A stretch of 64,000 nucleotides of DNA. Source: Borrelia hermsii DAH. Its GTDB lineage: Bacteria > Spirochaetota > Spirochaetia > Borreliales > Borreliaceae. Each line of letters starts with the position of its first letter. The first letter of the stretch is position 1. This document shows positions 27,608-36,986 of the stretch, one piece after another. Under the pieces are notes generated by a model. The model worked only from the letters and a program-made list of their open reading frames with translations. It was not told where the DNA came from and searched no databases. A program made the translations under genes and the position numbers. The stretch covers positions 62,001 through 126,000 of the forward strand of contig NZ_CP073142.1 in NCBI RefSeq assembly GCF_023035675.1. The letters are read 5' to 3'.

Positions 27608-28528
27608 TTACCCCATCCATAAAATATTAGATTCATCATAAAGCCTTAATTTTAATGTACAGTCACCTACATTGCTTAAACTCGCACCAATCTCTTGCAC
27701 AATAGCCCTAATAACTCCCCCATGCCTATCTATAAACTCAACCCCATCTCCAACTTTAATCTTATCTGTAAAGAAAAGTGTAGCATTCCAAAAATTAATG
27801 GTTGATTTTCCTACAAATCTCACCTCTCTTTGTGGAATAAATAAAAGTGCAAAATCCTCAAGTCTTTTATAAACTCTCTGCCCGACTGGTCTATCGAAAT
27901 TAATGAAAACAAATTTGGCATCAACTTTAAAATCCAATTCACCAACATCAACAAAAATTAAATGTACATATTTCCCAATAAGTTTTTCTATAAACTCTCT
28001 TAAAGTAGAGGCATAAAAACTCTCACTTATTATCTGCTTCCGATCTTGACTGCTCATACCAATAATGGCTTGCCCTGGGAACGCCAAATTTATTGCTTCC
28101 TCTATAGATCTTCCAATGTAATTCTTAGTATCAAGTTTTTTATCAAAAAAAGTATCGCTTGATAGCAGATAAACCTCATACTGACAAATAAAATCACCAT
28201 TCTCAAAATCAAAATCCACAGGAGCACCCAAGTATCCAATCATAATAAACCTATAATCCAAATCACCCTCATGGGCAAACTTCTTATAGTATATTCTAGC
28301 AATATCTCCCTGCTTTAAAGACTTATTAAAATTCAAAGGCATATTAAATAACTGCAATCGTGCTTTTTTACATTGAAGCGAGCTTGCAAGGGAATACTCA
28401 TTACTAATTACAATATTAATAATAGGCGCCCCTTGCTTTGTCTCTACTACAAGCTTGGGTTTCTGATACCTAATATCACTACTAGCACCATAAAACTCTA
28501 TTTTAAAGTCATATTGAAATAATATCAT
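27608..28528 (-). CDS. DUF693-type phage tail protein
   Basis: A 306-aa protein of the cp32-type DUF693 family (recalled). It contains no membrane segment. It sits between the tape-measure/tail part and the spike, the place of gpD-like hub proteins in contractile phages, which suggests a baseplate hub role; that is inference. The start at 28528 has AGGAAG upstream. Mixed alpha/beta composition, ending VGDCTLKLRLYDESNILW. Confidence 0.65.
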   Translation of the reverse strand: MILFQYDFKIEFYGASSDIRYQKPKLVVETKQGAPIINIVISNEYSLASSLQCKKARLQLFNMPLNFNKSLKQGDIARIYYKKFAHEGDLDYRFIMIGYLGAPVDFDFENGDFICQYEVYLLSSDTFFDKKLDTKNYIGRSIEEAINLAFPGQAIIGMSSQDRKQIISESFYASTLREFIEKLIGKYVHLIFVDVGELDFKVDAKFVFINFDRPVGQRVYKRLEDFALLFIPQREVRFVGKSTINFWNATLFFTDKIKVGDGVEFIDRHGGVIRAIVQEIGASLSNVGDCTLKLRLYDESNILWMG

Positions 28529-28627
28529 AACTTCCTATATCTGCTCCAAATTAAAGAGCAACACTTACAATAACTCAATACTCATATCTAAAACCTAAAC
28601 TAAATACTAATTATAAGCATAATAACA

Positions 28628-29689
28628 TTAATTATCCCCGTCTGAATACCCTGATCTAAAATTAACAGGCTTCTCACCAAGCGGCCTAACAATAGGTCTT
28701 ACAAAATTTGGTCTTATATCACTTCCTGGTCTTCTACGACTTGGTCTGGTACTGCTTGGCCTAATATTACCTTGTTTAACGCCACTTGGTCTAGTGGTAC
28801 TTCTTGGTCTACTATTTTCTTGCCTAGCCTCACTTGGTCTTACTCGCAACCTTTGACTTGCCGCCGGTCTTTGCCCCCCCGGTCTTTGACGTCCCAAACT
28901 CTCATCATTATCCCCAACCATAGGTCGTCTCTCTGCCTGTTCATCACTGCCCCTAACCATGTCACTTGATCTCTCGCTTACTTGTCTTTGGCTCTCAGGT
29001 CTCTCATAACCATTCCTTGTAACGCCTCTTTTAAAGTCATATCTATCCTTGCTGCCTTGACTTGATTGTCTTTGACTTGGCGGTCTTTGACTTGACTGTC
29101 TTTGACTTGACTGTCTTTGACCACTTGAACTGCCATTTGAAACACCTAATTTTACACCAAGTTTTTGTTTAACATAACTCTCCACAAAATCAATCTCTCT
29201 AAGCTGCAGCTTAATGAATAACTTGGTATAATCCGGATTTTTAATCCAAGTCTTATTACTAAAACTTAAAACTCTATGTCTATACTTGCCAAATGCATTT
29301 TCCATAGGGATTTCTATTGTTTCTTTAAACCTATTATCAGTCTCGGTAAAAACATCATCATCAAAATACTGGCCATATTCTCTTAAAAATTCATCTTCTA
29401 CCTGCAAAAACAAATCATCCCGTATCATATTTACAAGACACTTATAATAACCTTCAAGCTCTGCTATTCTTTGTAAAATTTTTTTTGACTTCCCATTTTT
29501 AGTCGGATCATCAACATTAACTAAAACATCATCCACAACCTCATAACTTGCTTCATAAGCTTCCTCAATATCTTGCTCAAAATTCCAATTGGCAAAATCA
29601 AAAGGCCTTAAAGGTGCTGCACCAAGATTAAAAAATAAAAATAATGAAAATAATGAAAATAATAATACAATATACCTGAATTTAACCAT
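28628..29689 (-). CDS. Exported protein with Arg/Gln/Ser/Pro repeats in the phage block
   Basis: About 353 aa; the ATG at 29689 has AGGAGA 6 nt upstream (an ATG at 29695 overlaps that site). A signal-like hydrophobic segment (YIVLLFSLFSLFLFFNLG) has no lipobox. Residues about 25-180 form an acidic helical domain. The C-terminal half is low-complexity: SQRQSSQ repeats (15-bp unit, four times, 29061-29120) and then an Arg/Pro-rich tail (PSxxRPSxxRPG). It is basic and disordered. It does not look like a tail structural gene; it may be a cargo gene carried by the phage. I do not recognise the family. Confidence 0.6.
   Translation of the reverse strand: MVKFRYIVLLFSLFSLFLFFNLGAAPLRPFDFANWNFEQDIEEAYEASYEVVDDVLVNVDDPTKNGKSKKILQRIAELEGYYKCLVNMIRDDLFLQVEDEFLREYGQYFDDDVFTETDNRFKETIEIPMENAFGKYRHRVLSFSNKTWIKNPDYTKLFIKLQLREIDFVESYVKQKLGVKLGVSNGSSSGQRQSSQRQSSQRPPSQRQSSQGSKDRYDFKRGVTRNGYERPESQRQVSERSSDMVRGSDEQAERRPMVGDNDESLGRQRPGGQRPAASQRLRVRPSEARQENSRPRSTTRPSGVKQGNIRPSSTRPSRRRPGSDIRPNFVRPIVRPLGEKPVNFRSGYSDGDN
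29061..29120. repeat. Four 15-bp tandem repeats in coding sequence
   Basis: Unit close to CTTGACTGTCTTTGA on the plus strand, the third and fourth copies identical. It encodes the SQRQS-type repeats of the exported phage-block protein; the number of units could vary by slippage. Confidence 0.85.
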
Positions 29690-29728
29690 AAACATTCTCC
29701 TAAATATAAATTACTATATACTTATATT

Positions 29729-30289
29729 CTAACCTTTATATGTAAAAAAATTAAAAGTTTTTACTATTTTAATTTGTAAACTAATATCAAGCTCGTCAAT
29801 AAACGACGTACTCTTGATTTTTAAAGAATTGATAATGGCCGTTTCATGAAATCCTATTGAAGGACCATAAATGGTATAATAAATACCAGCTTTAAATTTT
29901 TCCCTAAACTGCATCTTTATAAAATTAGAATCAAACTCTAAAGCACTATTTGCAAAAGGCGTTGTCTTTAAATTCTCGATTAAAATTTTATCATAAATAG
30001 CAGATAAAATCGCATTAGAAATACTAATTATCTCAGGATTTGCCGTAACATTATAACTTACAAATTCACTACGCCTGGTATTAAGATTAATAATGGCTCG
30101 CTGACTACTGATACTACTTAAATTTTCCTCAATTGCTCCCAATTTTGGAAATATGAAAAATACTTGCGGCAAATATGCAAGTCCCTTAAAATCAGGTCGA
30201 GGAAAAATCGCAATAAAATTTGATGAACTTGAGAGACTTAAAACGTGATTTACAACCTCCCTAATAAGTAATGTTACATCTTCGAACAT
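29729..30289 (-). CDS. DUF792-type phage tail protein
   Basis: A 186-aa protein of the cp32-type DUF792 family (recalled from order and pattern). It is soluble, mixed alpha/beta, with no membrane segment. It lies directly downstream of the long repeat-bearing tail gene. In contractile phages, genes at this place encode proteins linking the tape measure to the baseplate (LysM-like or gpU-like), so a tail-completion role is inferred. The start at 30289 has AAAGGAT upstream. Confidence 0.6.
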   Translation of the reverse strand: MFEDVTLLIREVVNHVLSLSSSSNFIAIFPRPDFKGLAYLPQVFFIFPKLGAIEENLSSISSQRAIINLNTRRSEFVSYNVTANPEIISISNAILSAIYDKILIENLKTTPFANSALEFDSNFIKMQFREKFKAGIYYTIYGPSIGFHETAIINSLKIKSTSFIDELDISLQIKIVKTFNFFTYKG

Positions 30290-30311
30290 ATTAAATATCC
30301 TTTAAAACTCT

Positions 30312-31745
30312 TTAAGGCATTCGTGAAATTTCGCTGCCCATCTTATAATCACTCATATTATTTTGCGAAGAAACACCTTGCATGTTTATAGCGTCTGCTA
30401 AAGCATTAATAGCACTCTCCATATTAGTAAAATAAAAACCTAAAGGTTCTACAATACTCTTATCTAAATCTATGCGACAAGCCCAACTTAAAAAGTCTCT
30501 AACCTCTTCTAATAGCATATGTATATCATCACCACCCACATCATTAATAGGTCCAAAACTGTTTGGTTTGAAATCGCTTGTAATTGACCCTGAACGAGCA
30601 TCACTTAAGTTTGAATTTAAGTTTGAACTTAATCCTGAACCTAATCCTGAATTTAAATTTGAATTTAAATTTGAACCTAGACCTGAACCACCTGCACTTA
30701 AGTTTGAACCTGAACCTAATCCTGAATTTAAAAGCACATCCCAAAGACGCTGCTTTAATCCCCCACTCATTCCCGTACCTAAAACCCCAGAAAGGTTTTC
30801 TTTTATATCTTTTATATGAGTTAAATCAGTCGAAGATAAATTCCCCTCATCTTTTTTTAATAAATCATAAACAACAGATACAGCATCATCATTAGAATCA
30901 AACTGCCTGCTGCTTCCCTTTAAATCACTTGCAAGTTTAACTGCATCAAAGAGTGCCTCAGGAGTACTCTCTGGTAATAATGATTTAAAACCACAAGTCT
31001 TACGAATAAAATCATTCATATCTACTTGAGTATCAAATTTACCTGTTCTTGCAAGCGTACTTTCAATTCCTCTACTCTCAAAATCACTATAAGTTACATC
31101 ATTAATTCCACAAGCAACATTACCTCCCAAATACCCCAAATTATTAGGAACTACTAGAGAATCTAAATTACTCTTAGATTTAAAAATATTTGAACCTAGA
31201 ATACTTGTATTTAAATTTAAATTTGAACTTAAGTTTGAACTTAAATTTGAACTTAAGTTTGAACCATCACCAGATAAAGGAAAACTTGACATACTTGCAG
31301 GCTTTTGAAGCTTAAAAGACATTAAATCTGAAAACATCAGTTTAATTGAATTACCATCTAATTTCAAATCTTCACTTCCTTTAAAGTTTAAAGCTTGCAT
31401 AAAATCTTTAGGAACATCAACTTCTTGCAAATCAACATCAATACCTGGTAACTCAACTCTAAATTTATCACTCATAAAATTATTATTTAAAATATCCTGC
31501 AAACCACTAACTACTTCAGGCTCAACTTCAAGAGAAGCCATCTGTTTCTCTAGAAACTCACTACTACCTGCAACCTTTAATTTAAGTTCATCTAAAAGTT
31601 CATCTAGAGTACTATTTAAATTCCTACCCAAATCACTACCAGCTAACTCACCAGCATCACTACCTAAATCACTACCAGCATCACCACCCAAATTGGGCTT
31701 AAAGAATATATCCTGCTTTGCACGAGCAAATTTACCTAAATTCAT
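30312..31745 (-). CDS. Large phage tail protein with Leu-Ser-Asn repeats, possible tape measure
   Basis: About 477 aa from the ATG at 31745 (GGAGA 8 nt upstream; a TTG 6 nt earlier is also in frame). It stands where tape-measure genes stand, after the tail chaperone region. Two low-complexity zones occur: SSNLSSNLSSNLNLN near residues 162-178 and a longer Gly/Ser/Asn/Leu zone near 345-380, encoded by simple repeats at 31210-31265 and 30604-30729. The rest is soluble and partly helical. It is short for a tape measure and has no long coiled coil or membrane segment, so the role is uncertain. Confidence 0.5.
   Translation of the reverse strand: MNLGKFARAKQDIFFKPNLGGDAGSDLGSDAGELAGSDLGRNLNSTLDELLDELKLKVAGSSEFLEKQMASLEVEPEVVSGLQDILNNNFMSDKFRVELPGIDVDLQEVDVPKDFMQALNFKGSEDLKLDGNSIKLMFSDLMSFKLQKPASMSSFPLSGDGSNLSSNLSSNLSSNLNLNTSILGSNIFKSKSNLDSLVVPNNLGYLGGNVACGINDVTYSDFESRGIESTLARTGKFDTQVDMNDFIRKTCGFKSLLPESTPEALFDAVKLASDLKGSSRQFDSNDDAVSVVYDLLKKDEGNLSSTDLTHIKDIKENLSGVLGTGMSGGLKQRLWDVLLNSGLGSGSNLSAGGSGLGSNLNSNLNSGLGSGLSSNLNSNLSDARSGSITSDFKPNSFGPINDVGGDDIHMLLEEVRDFLSWACRIDLDKSIVEPLGFYFTNMESAINALADAINMQGVSSQNNMSDYKMGSEISRMP
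30604..30729. repeat. Low-complexity coding repeat
   Basis: Short units of the form AAGTTTGAA(C/T)TT and CCTGAACCTAAT repeated many times, coding for Asn/Leu/Ser/Gly on the minus strand. A related run is at 31210-31265. Confidence 0.75.
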
Positions 31746-31757
31746 ATACAAAATCTC

Positions 31758-31970
31758 CTATAAACTTGAAATCAAAAAATTTTCATACATTTCCTTTTTA
31801 AGCTTGAAATTAGCAATTTTATTAATTTCTAAAAGTTCAGCGTATTTAAATCGCTTAACCTCATCCAAAGTGCAAACTCCCATTAAAACGGGGAAATAAT
31901 ATTTGCAAGTCTCACTTCTTAAATACTTCAAATAATCAAAATATTCATTTAAAATTGCACTACGATTCAT
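31758..31970 (-). CDS. Small phage-block protein
   Basis: A 70-aa helical, charged protein with a good AAGGACAG site upstream of its ATG. It lies between the DUF1473-type gene and the large tail gene. Phages often encode a short second tail-assembly chaperone here, sometimes through a frameshift; this one has its own start. It is not recognised otherwise. Confidence 0.55.
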   Translation of the reverse strand: MNRSAILNEYFDYLKYLRSETCKYYFPVLMGVCTLDEVKRFKYAELLEINKIANFKLKKEMYENFLISSL

Positions 31971-32022
31971 AAACTGTCCTTAAAAATTTAGTCTATAAGT
32001 TTAAATTAATTCAAACCCAACA

Positions 32023-32436
32023 CTACCCAGATACCAAGTCTTTGTAATTCCACCTATCATCAATATGCGGATATTTAATAAAAGTCCCATTAGCATCTTG
32101 AGAACTCTCAACATAAACTAAACTGGGCTCTTTAAGTCCTGCAAGTTTTTCTACCAAAGAATACTGAACAGCAAAGAAAATAGTGGGAAGCTGATATTTA
32201 TATAAAAATGAATGCTCCCTGTTAGTACTAATGATTTCGTAAAATTCATCAAAAAAAGACTGCGATATCATTAAAGAGCTTATTCTCTTAAGCACAGGTA
32301 AACTATTAAGTTCTCGTCTTAAAGTTTCTTGACTAGCATCAAATCCTAAAATAGAATCCCAATCATACATAGAAATATCCCTTAAAATATATCCATAAGT
32401 CTGAAATTTAGTTAAAATCTTTAATTTATATCTCAC
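32023..32436 (-). CDS. DUF1473-type phage protein, possible tail assembly chaperone
   Basis: About 138 aa. I prefer GTG at 32436, since AAAGGGG lies 8 nt upstream and this start follows the previous stop directly; an ATG at 32472 would give a 32-nt overlap. The protein is soluble and has no known catalytic motif. The position after the tube-like gene and before the large tail gene matches tail assembly chaperones. Family name recalled from cp32-type phages. Confidence 0.6.
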   Translation of the reverse strand: MRYKLKILTKFQTYGYILRDISMYDWDSILGFDASQETLRRELNSLPVLKRISSLMISQSFFDEFYEIISTNREHSFLYKYQLPTIFFAVQYSLVEKLAGLKEPSLVYVESSQDANGTFIKYPHIDDRWNYKDLVSG

Positions 32437-32440
32437 AAGC

Positions 32441-32860
32441 CTAACCCCTTTCAATCTCACAATTGATTGCATGAATTACAAAATTGACAGCATCACTATT
32501 ACTTGTATAACTACGACTTGGCACCTCAGAAAAAAATGCACTATTAGATACAATCTTAAGTCCCATCTGATCATTAAATACTAATGGTTTAAGTTTATCT
32601 TTTTTCGACGTCGAAGAATAAAACTGCTCATTGCTAAGTTTAGTTAAAACCTTATAATCAAATGAGCCTTTGGTAATCTCTAGATTGAATATATGCGTAA
32701 TAGTCCTAGGATCCCTGAAACTTGGAATTGGAATATTCCTCTCCTCAGTACTAGCAGTTGCCATCACATTTGGAGAGGTTGAATATTGTAACTTCCCCCT
32801 ATCTATGAGCATACCTGCAAAACTAAAAAATACTAAATCTAATGAATAATAATCCTTCAT
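32441..32860 (-). CDS. DUF1463-type phage protein, probable tail tube
   Basis: A 139-aa protein with beta-rich character (FNLEITKGSFDYKVLTKLSN). Its start overlaps the stop of the sheath-like gene by one base. Sheath followed by a short tube gene is the standard order in contractile phages, which supports a tube role. Family name recalled. Confidence 0.65.
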   Translation of the reverse strand: MKDYYSLDLVFFSFAGMLIDRGKLQYSTSPNVMATASTEERNIPIPSFRDPRTITHIFNLEITKGSFDYKVLTKLSNEQFYSSTSKKDKLKPLVFNDQMGLKIVSNSAFFSEVPSRSYTSNSDAVNFVIHAINCEIERG

Positions 32861-33936
32861 TAATCAGCCTCCCTTCTTAAATAATCATTAATATCATCAC
32901 TACTTATGTTTAAAACCACACTCTTGAAGCTATCATTGTATTTAATACGAATGGATAAACTTAAACCCAAAACATTATCTGCCTTTAGTCCAAATTTAAT
33001 GTCACCAAAAGATACAATAAGTCCCCTTTCTTTAAATTCTTTAAATAAACATTCAAGACCTGCTGTATAAGCATTAGGTCTCCCATCAGCAAATTTTAAT
33101 TGGCTAAGCTTACTATTTTGTCTATTATTTCTGTTCCAAATACGAATAAGTTCACGTGTTGATTCATTTTTTAAAAGATAATACGTAAATGCCTCATCAA
33201 TTGGACTACCTGAACAGTCTACCCCTTCTTTGAAAGCTAAAACCCCATCATGGCCCGTCTCATTAAGAAGAGAATAAAAATTAATATTATCCCGTCTTAA
33301 ATCATTAATTAAAGTCGCATCATAAATTGGTTTTGATCTTAATGTAATCCCATAAGGATTAGTTGCATGAAAAATACTAGCTTCATGCAAATATTTAGCT
33401 GCAAACTTAAGATGCAAATTATCATTACCACTATCATACATAAAAATGGCCCCATCCCTCTGACTTACAGGAATAGCCTCTAAAAACTCAGGCAGCCTAT
33501 GAAATTTAGTTGAGAATAATACAAATTTCGAAAAACCCTTTACAGCATCATAATCAGCTTTAAACATTTCTCTTACTGGCTCTACAAATACCACAAATGG
33601 ATGTATATTTTTCTTTAAAAATTGAACTATGAACTTTTTATCTTTATAAATAGAAAAATTAAAAGACTTAAGTCCATCTTCACTAAAAAAATCACTAAAA
33701 CTTTTTGATAAAAACTCACGCTGAGTAGTAGCTAATTTAATCTTATCTTCATCACTCTTAAACTCTCCCTTAACTTCAATAGATTCTAAAGTCTCTTTAA
33801 AAGACGCAACACTTAAAACAAAATGTCCCTCACTTAAAACGTCGCTCTTATAAATAAGCAAAGGATTATAATAACCAATGCTATCTAATTTAACTGTATC
33901 TTCAATTAAATTAACATTAATTGTATCTTGTGGCAT
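32860..33936 (-). CDS. DUF787-type phage protein, probable tail sheath
   Basis: A 358-aa protein; ATG at 33936 with GGAGATAAC upstream. The middle holds an alpha/beta part of the kind seen in tail-sheath proteins (PVSQRDGAIFMYDSG, ATNPYGITLRSKPI), and the C-terminus is a beta-rich insertion domain (IVSFGDIKFGLKADNVLG). Position directly before the tube-like gene agrees. This implies a contractile tail. DUF787 is the cp32 family name as I recall it. Confidence 0.65.
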   Translation of the reverse strand: MPQDTINVNLIEDTVKLDSIGYYNPLLIYKSDVLSEGHFVLSVASFKETLESIEVKGEFKSDEDKIKLATTQREFLSKSFSDFFSEDGLKSFNFSIYKDKKFIVQFLKKNIHPFVVFVEPVREMFKADYDAVKGFSKFVLFSTKFHRLPEFLEAIPVSQRDGAIFMYDSGNDNLHLKFAAKYLHEASIFHATNPYGITLRSKPIYDATLINDLRRDNINFYSLLNETGHDGVLAFKEGVDCSGSPIDEAFTYYLLKNESTRELIRIWNRNNRQNSKLSQLKFADGRPNAYTAGLECLFKEFKERGLIVSFGDIKFGLKADNVLGLSLSIRIKYNDSFKSVVLNISSDDINDYLRREAD

Positions 33937-33982
33937 GTTATCTCCTATTTTTAAATTTAATTTTTCATTTTAATCTTTAACT

Positions 33983-34522
33983 TTAATCTTTAATTTCAAT
34001 CACTTGTATATCTGCTCTGTAAGACTGAGTTAACCCCAAAATGCCTATTCTTTCATTACAAGAAACATTAACAAAACCTCCATCTATCAAATCACCTGTG
34101 GATTTTAAGTAATAATTTAAAGATAAATCATACTCACCTTCTAGTGGCTTTTGAAACTCAAATTTAAAAGAATTCTCATGCAAAAAATCCAAGAAATATT
34201 CATAAACTTTATGCAAATTAACATAAATCCTAAATTCACCAACATCCCTTACAAATCCTAGAAAACAAAGAGTAAACTTTAAGCCAAACTCATTAACATT
34301 AGAATAAAAACTTCCACTTCTTAAAACCCTAGGATCTAAGCAATCAAAACCTTTAAAGTTTATGACCACAATGTAAGAATAATTAGCTTTTAAATCACTT
34401 AAATACAGACGATTATAAGAATTTATAATCTCTAACTTTAAAGAATGACGTTTTAAGTAATCCTTAAAAGAAAGGAATATTTTTATTAAAAAAGTTTGTG
34501 ATTCATGTAAATTAAGCAACAC
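33983..34522 (-). CDS. DUF764-type phage protein
   Basis: About 179 aa. The best start is GTG at 34522, with AAGGAGA 6 nt upstream; an in-frame TTG 21 nt earlier overlaps that site. It belongs by place and pattern to the DUF764 family of cp32 phages. Soluble, Tyr/Phe-rich, with no recognisable motif. It lies between the head-completion genes and the sheath, where head-tail connector or tail terminator genes are usual. Confidence 0.55.
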   Translation of the reverse strand: MLLNLHESQTFLIKIFLSFKDYLKRHSLKLEIINSYNRLYLSDLKANYSYIVVINFKGFDCLDPRVLRSGSFYSNVNEFGLKFTLCFLGFVRDVGEFRIYVNLHKVYEYFLDFLHENSFKFEFQKPLEGEYDLSLNYYLKSTGDLIDGGFVNVSCNERIGILGLTQSYRADIQVIEIKD

Positions 34523-34561
34523 AAATATTCTCCTTAAAGGCAATACTAAACTGCCAAAATA

Positions 34562-34936
34562 TTAAAGCTTCCTTAGCATTAAAACGGTATAGATGATCCT
34601 TTCTTGCAAGTACACATTACAATACTTACTTATACTTACAATCTCCATCAAATCATCATCCACTTGTACCTGATCCTCCAAATCAAAATCAACCTTATTC
34701 AAGGTATAAACCTTGGCATAAATTTCTTTTGTGAATATATTTGAACCGAAAAGTTCAATATTATCTTCACCCTTAAATAAAAACACGCCATCAAACTTAA
34801 TAGAAGTCTCTTTATCGACCTTCCGCTCATAAGAAGCATTGCTTTTATTCCTAATTAAACTTTTCTTAAATAAAAACATTGGCCTTGAATACCTTGTAAT
34901 ATTATCAGTTATAGCTAAATTAAGACCAATCATCAT
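34562..34936 (-). CDS. DUF1506-type phage protein
   Basis: About 124 aa. The ATG at 34936 overlaps the previous stop (ATGA) and has AGGGG upstream, better than the frame's earlier start. Family DUF1506 recalled. By position, a head-tail connector (stopper-like) protein is likely; no motif proves it. Confidence 0.55.
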   Translation of the reverse strand: MMIGLNLAITDNITRYSRPMFLFKKSLIRNKSNASYERKVDKETSIKFDGVFLFKGEDNIELFGSNIFTKEIYAKVYTLNKVDFDLEDQVQVDDDLMEIVSISKYCNVYLQERIIYTVLMLRKL

Positions 34937-35319
34937 ACAACCCCTATTAATGCCCTCTTGCAAGCCTTAATTTCTTCTACAAGATTACTAAAAGCAACGC
35001 AAAAATCTTTACTTAAAGCCTCATCACGTAATACGTAATCTGAATATTCCACCGATATCTCATTTAATCGCTCAGACTTAACTTTATTAAAATCAAAACG
35101 TAAAAGCTTGCCTCTTTTCTTAAGTTCACACCCAAGAAAATAATAAATAAGTAAAAATACCTTGCTCATACTTAAATCCCCAAGGCCTAAACCTTTGCTA
35201 AGCAAAACATCCTCAAGTAATTCCACATATACATTAAATTCTTTAAAATTAAGCTCATCAGAACTAAGCATCAGTAGACTTAGTACTTTAGCATAAATCT
35301 TATCTAAATCATTATCCAT
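34933..35319 (-). CDS. DUF3890-type phage protein, possible head-tail adaptor
   Basis: A 128-aa, mostly helical protein of the cp32-type DUF3890 family (recalled). Its helical build and place after the capsid-like gene agree with a head-tail adaptor of the gp6/gp15 type. It shares the ATGA junction with the next gene and begins 1 nt after the previous stop, so the set is tightly coupled. Confidence 0.6.
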   Translation of the reverse strand: MDNDLDKIYAKVLSLLMLSSDELNFKEFNVYVELLEDVLLSKGLGLGDLSMSKVFLLIYYFLGCELKKRGKLLRFDFNKVKSERLNEISVEYSDYVLRDEALSKDFCVAFSNLVEEIKACKRALIGVV

Positions 35320-35320
35320 C

Positions 35321-36247
35321 TCAGGCCCAATCTATCTTAAGTCTAAGTATTGATTCTTGACTTGCAAGAATGCTGCCAATAGAAAAGTCTAGAAAACTAG
35401 TCCTAAAATTACTACTTGACATCTGTGTATATGCATTTAAAATCGGAGGATGTCCATCTTTTAATACCAAGAGCTTAGAACTTCTTGGATAAATTAACAT
35501 CTCATCATTAAGTAAATTCGTAGTCTCAAGCTCAATATCAGCATCATTATTTATTGCCCTTAAAGAGTCAAATAACATGTCCTTATATGAATAATTATTA
35601 TTACGTGGTCTCTCAAGCAAGCTAGCTTTAACTTTAGGTGTTGTTAATACCTTAAAAGGAACTCTTCGCTCATCTTCCAAATTGATCTTACCCACCTCAG
35701 CATTGCAAACCTTTATCAAATCTGAAGTTTGTGTGACCTTGACAGTTTTATCTATCTGCCCTGGAATATTTAGAAGTCCATACATGGTCTCGCGGTCTGC
35801 ATCATCAACAAGAAGAGTTTTTTGGGTCTGCTTACTTGAAAAGCTTAAACCACCTCTTAAGTAATGCGAACTTAAAAGCTTATGTATCTCGGATAATGAA
35901 TACCTAAGTCCTTCTCTCATATTAATATTATTAATTGCCTGAATATCTAATTTTCCATCAGGAGCATAATACGTAAAGGCATACTGAAATGGTAAATAAT
36001 TAACAAGAACCACTTGTCTTTTAAACTTAATAGTAGCTACGGTACTAAAATCATTAACCTTAAGAGTTGGTAGATCTACTATGCTTGAATTCCACTTTAT
36101 AACCCTTTCACTTGCAAGTGATATATCACTACTCTCTATTTGCTCATTATCAAAAAAATGATAATATTCAGGAACTGGTTTATCAAGAGACAGAGAATCC
36201 CTAATAGTATTTATAAATTCTTCATTATTAAATAAACTTTCACTCAA
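35321..36247 (-). CDS. Probable phage major capsid protein
   Basis: A 308-aa soluble protein that begins with TTG at 36247 (AAGGAGA 9 nt upstream). It follows the DUF228-type gene and precedes the adaptor-like genes, the place of the major capsid protein. The C-terminal part (SSNFRTSFLDFSIGSILASQ) is well ordered and there is no signal or membrane segment. I do not have a motif that proves the HK97 fold; the call rests on order and size. Confidence 0.5.
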   Translation of the reverse strand: MSESLFNNEEFINTIRDSLSLDKPVPEYYHFFDNEQIESSDISLASERVIKWNSSIVDLPTLKVNDFSTVATIKFKRQVVLVNYLPFQYAFTYYAPDGKLDIQAINNINMREGLRYSLSEIHKLLSSHYLRGGLSFSSKQTQKTLLVDDADRETMYGLLNIPGQIDKTVKVTQTSDLIKVCNAEVGKINLEDERRVPFKVLTTPKVKASLLERPRNNNYSYKDMLFDSLRAINNDADIELETTNLLNDEMLIYPRSSKLLVLKDGHPPILNAYTQMSSSNFRTSFLDFSIGSILASQESILRLKIDWA

Positions 36248-36306
36248 TGTCTAGTTTCTCCTTAAATTTTTAACTAATTTTTTTAAATTTATATTTAATT
36301 AAATTA

Positions 36307-36918
36307 CTAACTACCAAAAAACTTATGTAAAATCTTAGATATAACCATAACCTTTGCACCACAAAGTCCAGGCCTATCTTTAAACTCAGAAGCATCACTT
36401 AAAGCCATTGCATGCATGTAAGTAGCATCTGCACCAATCTTTGCAAGTACTCCCATACTACCAAAAACCAATTTATCACCAGCTTTAACATTAGCATTTG
36501 AGAGTAAAATACACTCAAAACTACTAGCAATTGATATAACTGTTGCTGTTTTTGTAAAATCATCATAATCTATGCAAATCCCATAAAGATCATTACCACC
36601 ACCACGTGCTACGCGGGGTGAGTTTCCATTATCAATAACCAGTTTAACTCCACGTTTATAGCAGAAATCATCAGCCTGATAATTTTCAAATTTATCTGCT
36701 AAAGAATATAGCAACACTCCCCTATGGGAAAAATAAACATCAGATGCTCCAAACTGACTGGACTTATCAAAAACAGATGGATATGTGCTAGAATTTTTAA
36801 GCTGCTCTAAGACTGATGCTTGCTTATTTGCCTTTAAAGCTGCAAGTTCACGATCAAGTTTATTTTTCTCTCCAGTAAGTTTAGCTAAACTTGCCTCTAA
36901 TTCAGATTTATCTGGCAT
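36307..36918 (-). CDS. DUF228-type phage head protein
   Basis: A 203-aa protein; start 36918 with AAGGAGAG. The first 40 residues are a coiled-coil (Leu/Lys/Glu heptads), followed by a Gly-rich beta domain (RVARGGGNDLYGICIDYDD, LVFGSMGVLAKIGADA). Such a domain resembles capsid decoration proteins. DUF228 is the Borrelia phage family as I recall it. A head decoration role is inferred from order. Confidence 0.65.
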   Translation of the reverse strand: MPDKSELEASLAKLTGEKNKLDRELAALKANKQASVLEQLKNSSTYPSVFDKSSQFGASDVYFSHRGVLLYSLADKFENYQADDFCYKRGVKLVIDNGNSPRVARGGGNDLYGICIDYDDFTKTATVISIASSFECILLSNANVKAGDKLVFGSMGVLAKIGADATYMHAMALSDASEFKDRPGLCGAKVMVISKILHKFFGS

Positions 36919-36986
36919 AAATACTCTCCTTAAAATTTTTAAATTTAAATATTTAAATAACTACTTTAATAACTTAAGATTTAATA

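Noticed and set aside
30472..30895. Plus-strand open frames across the repeat zone of the large tail gene
   Set aside because: They are created by the simple repeats read on the opposite strand and have no start site support.
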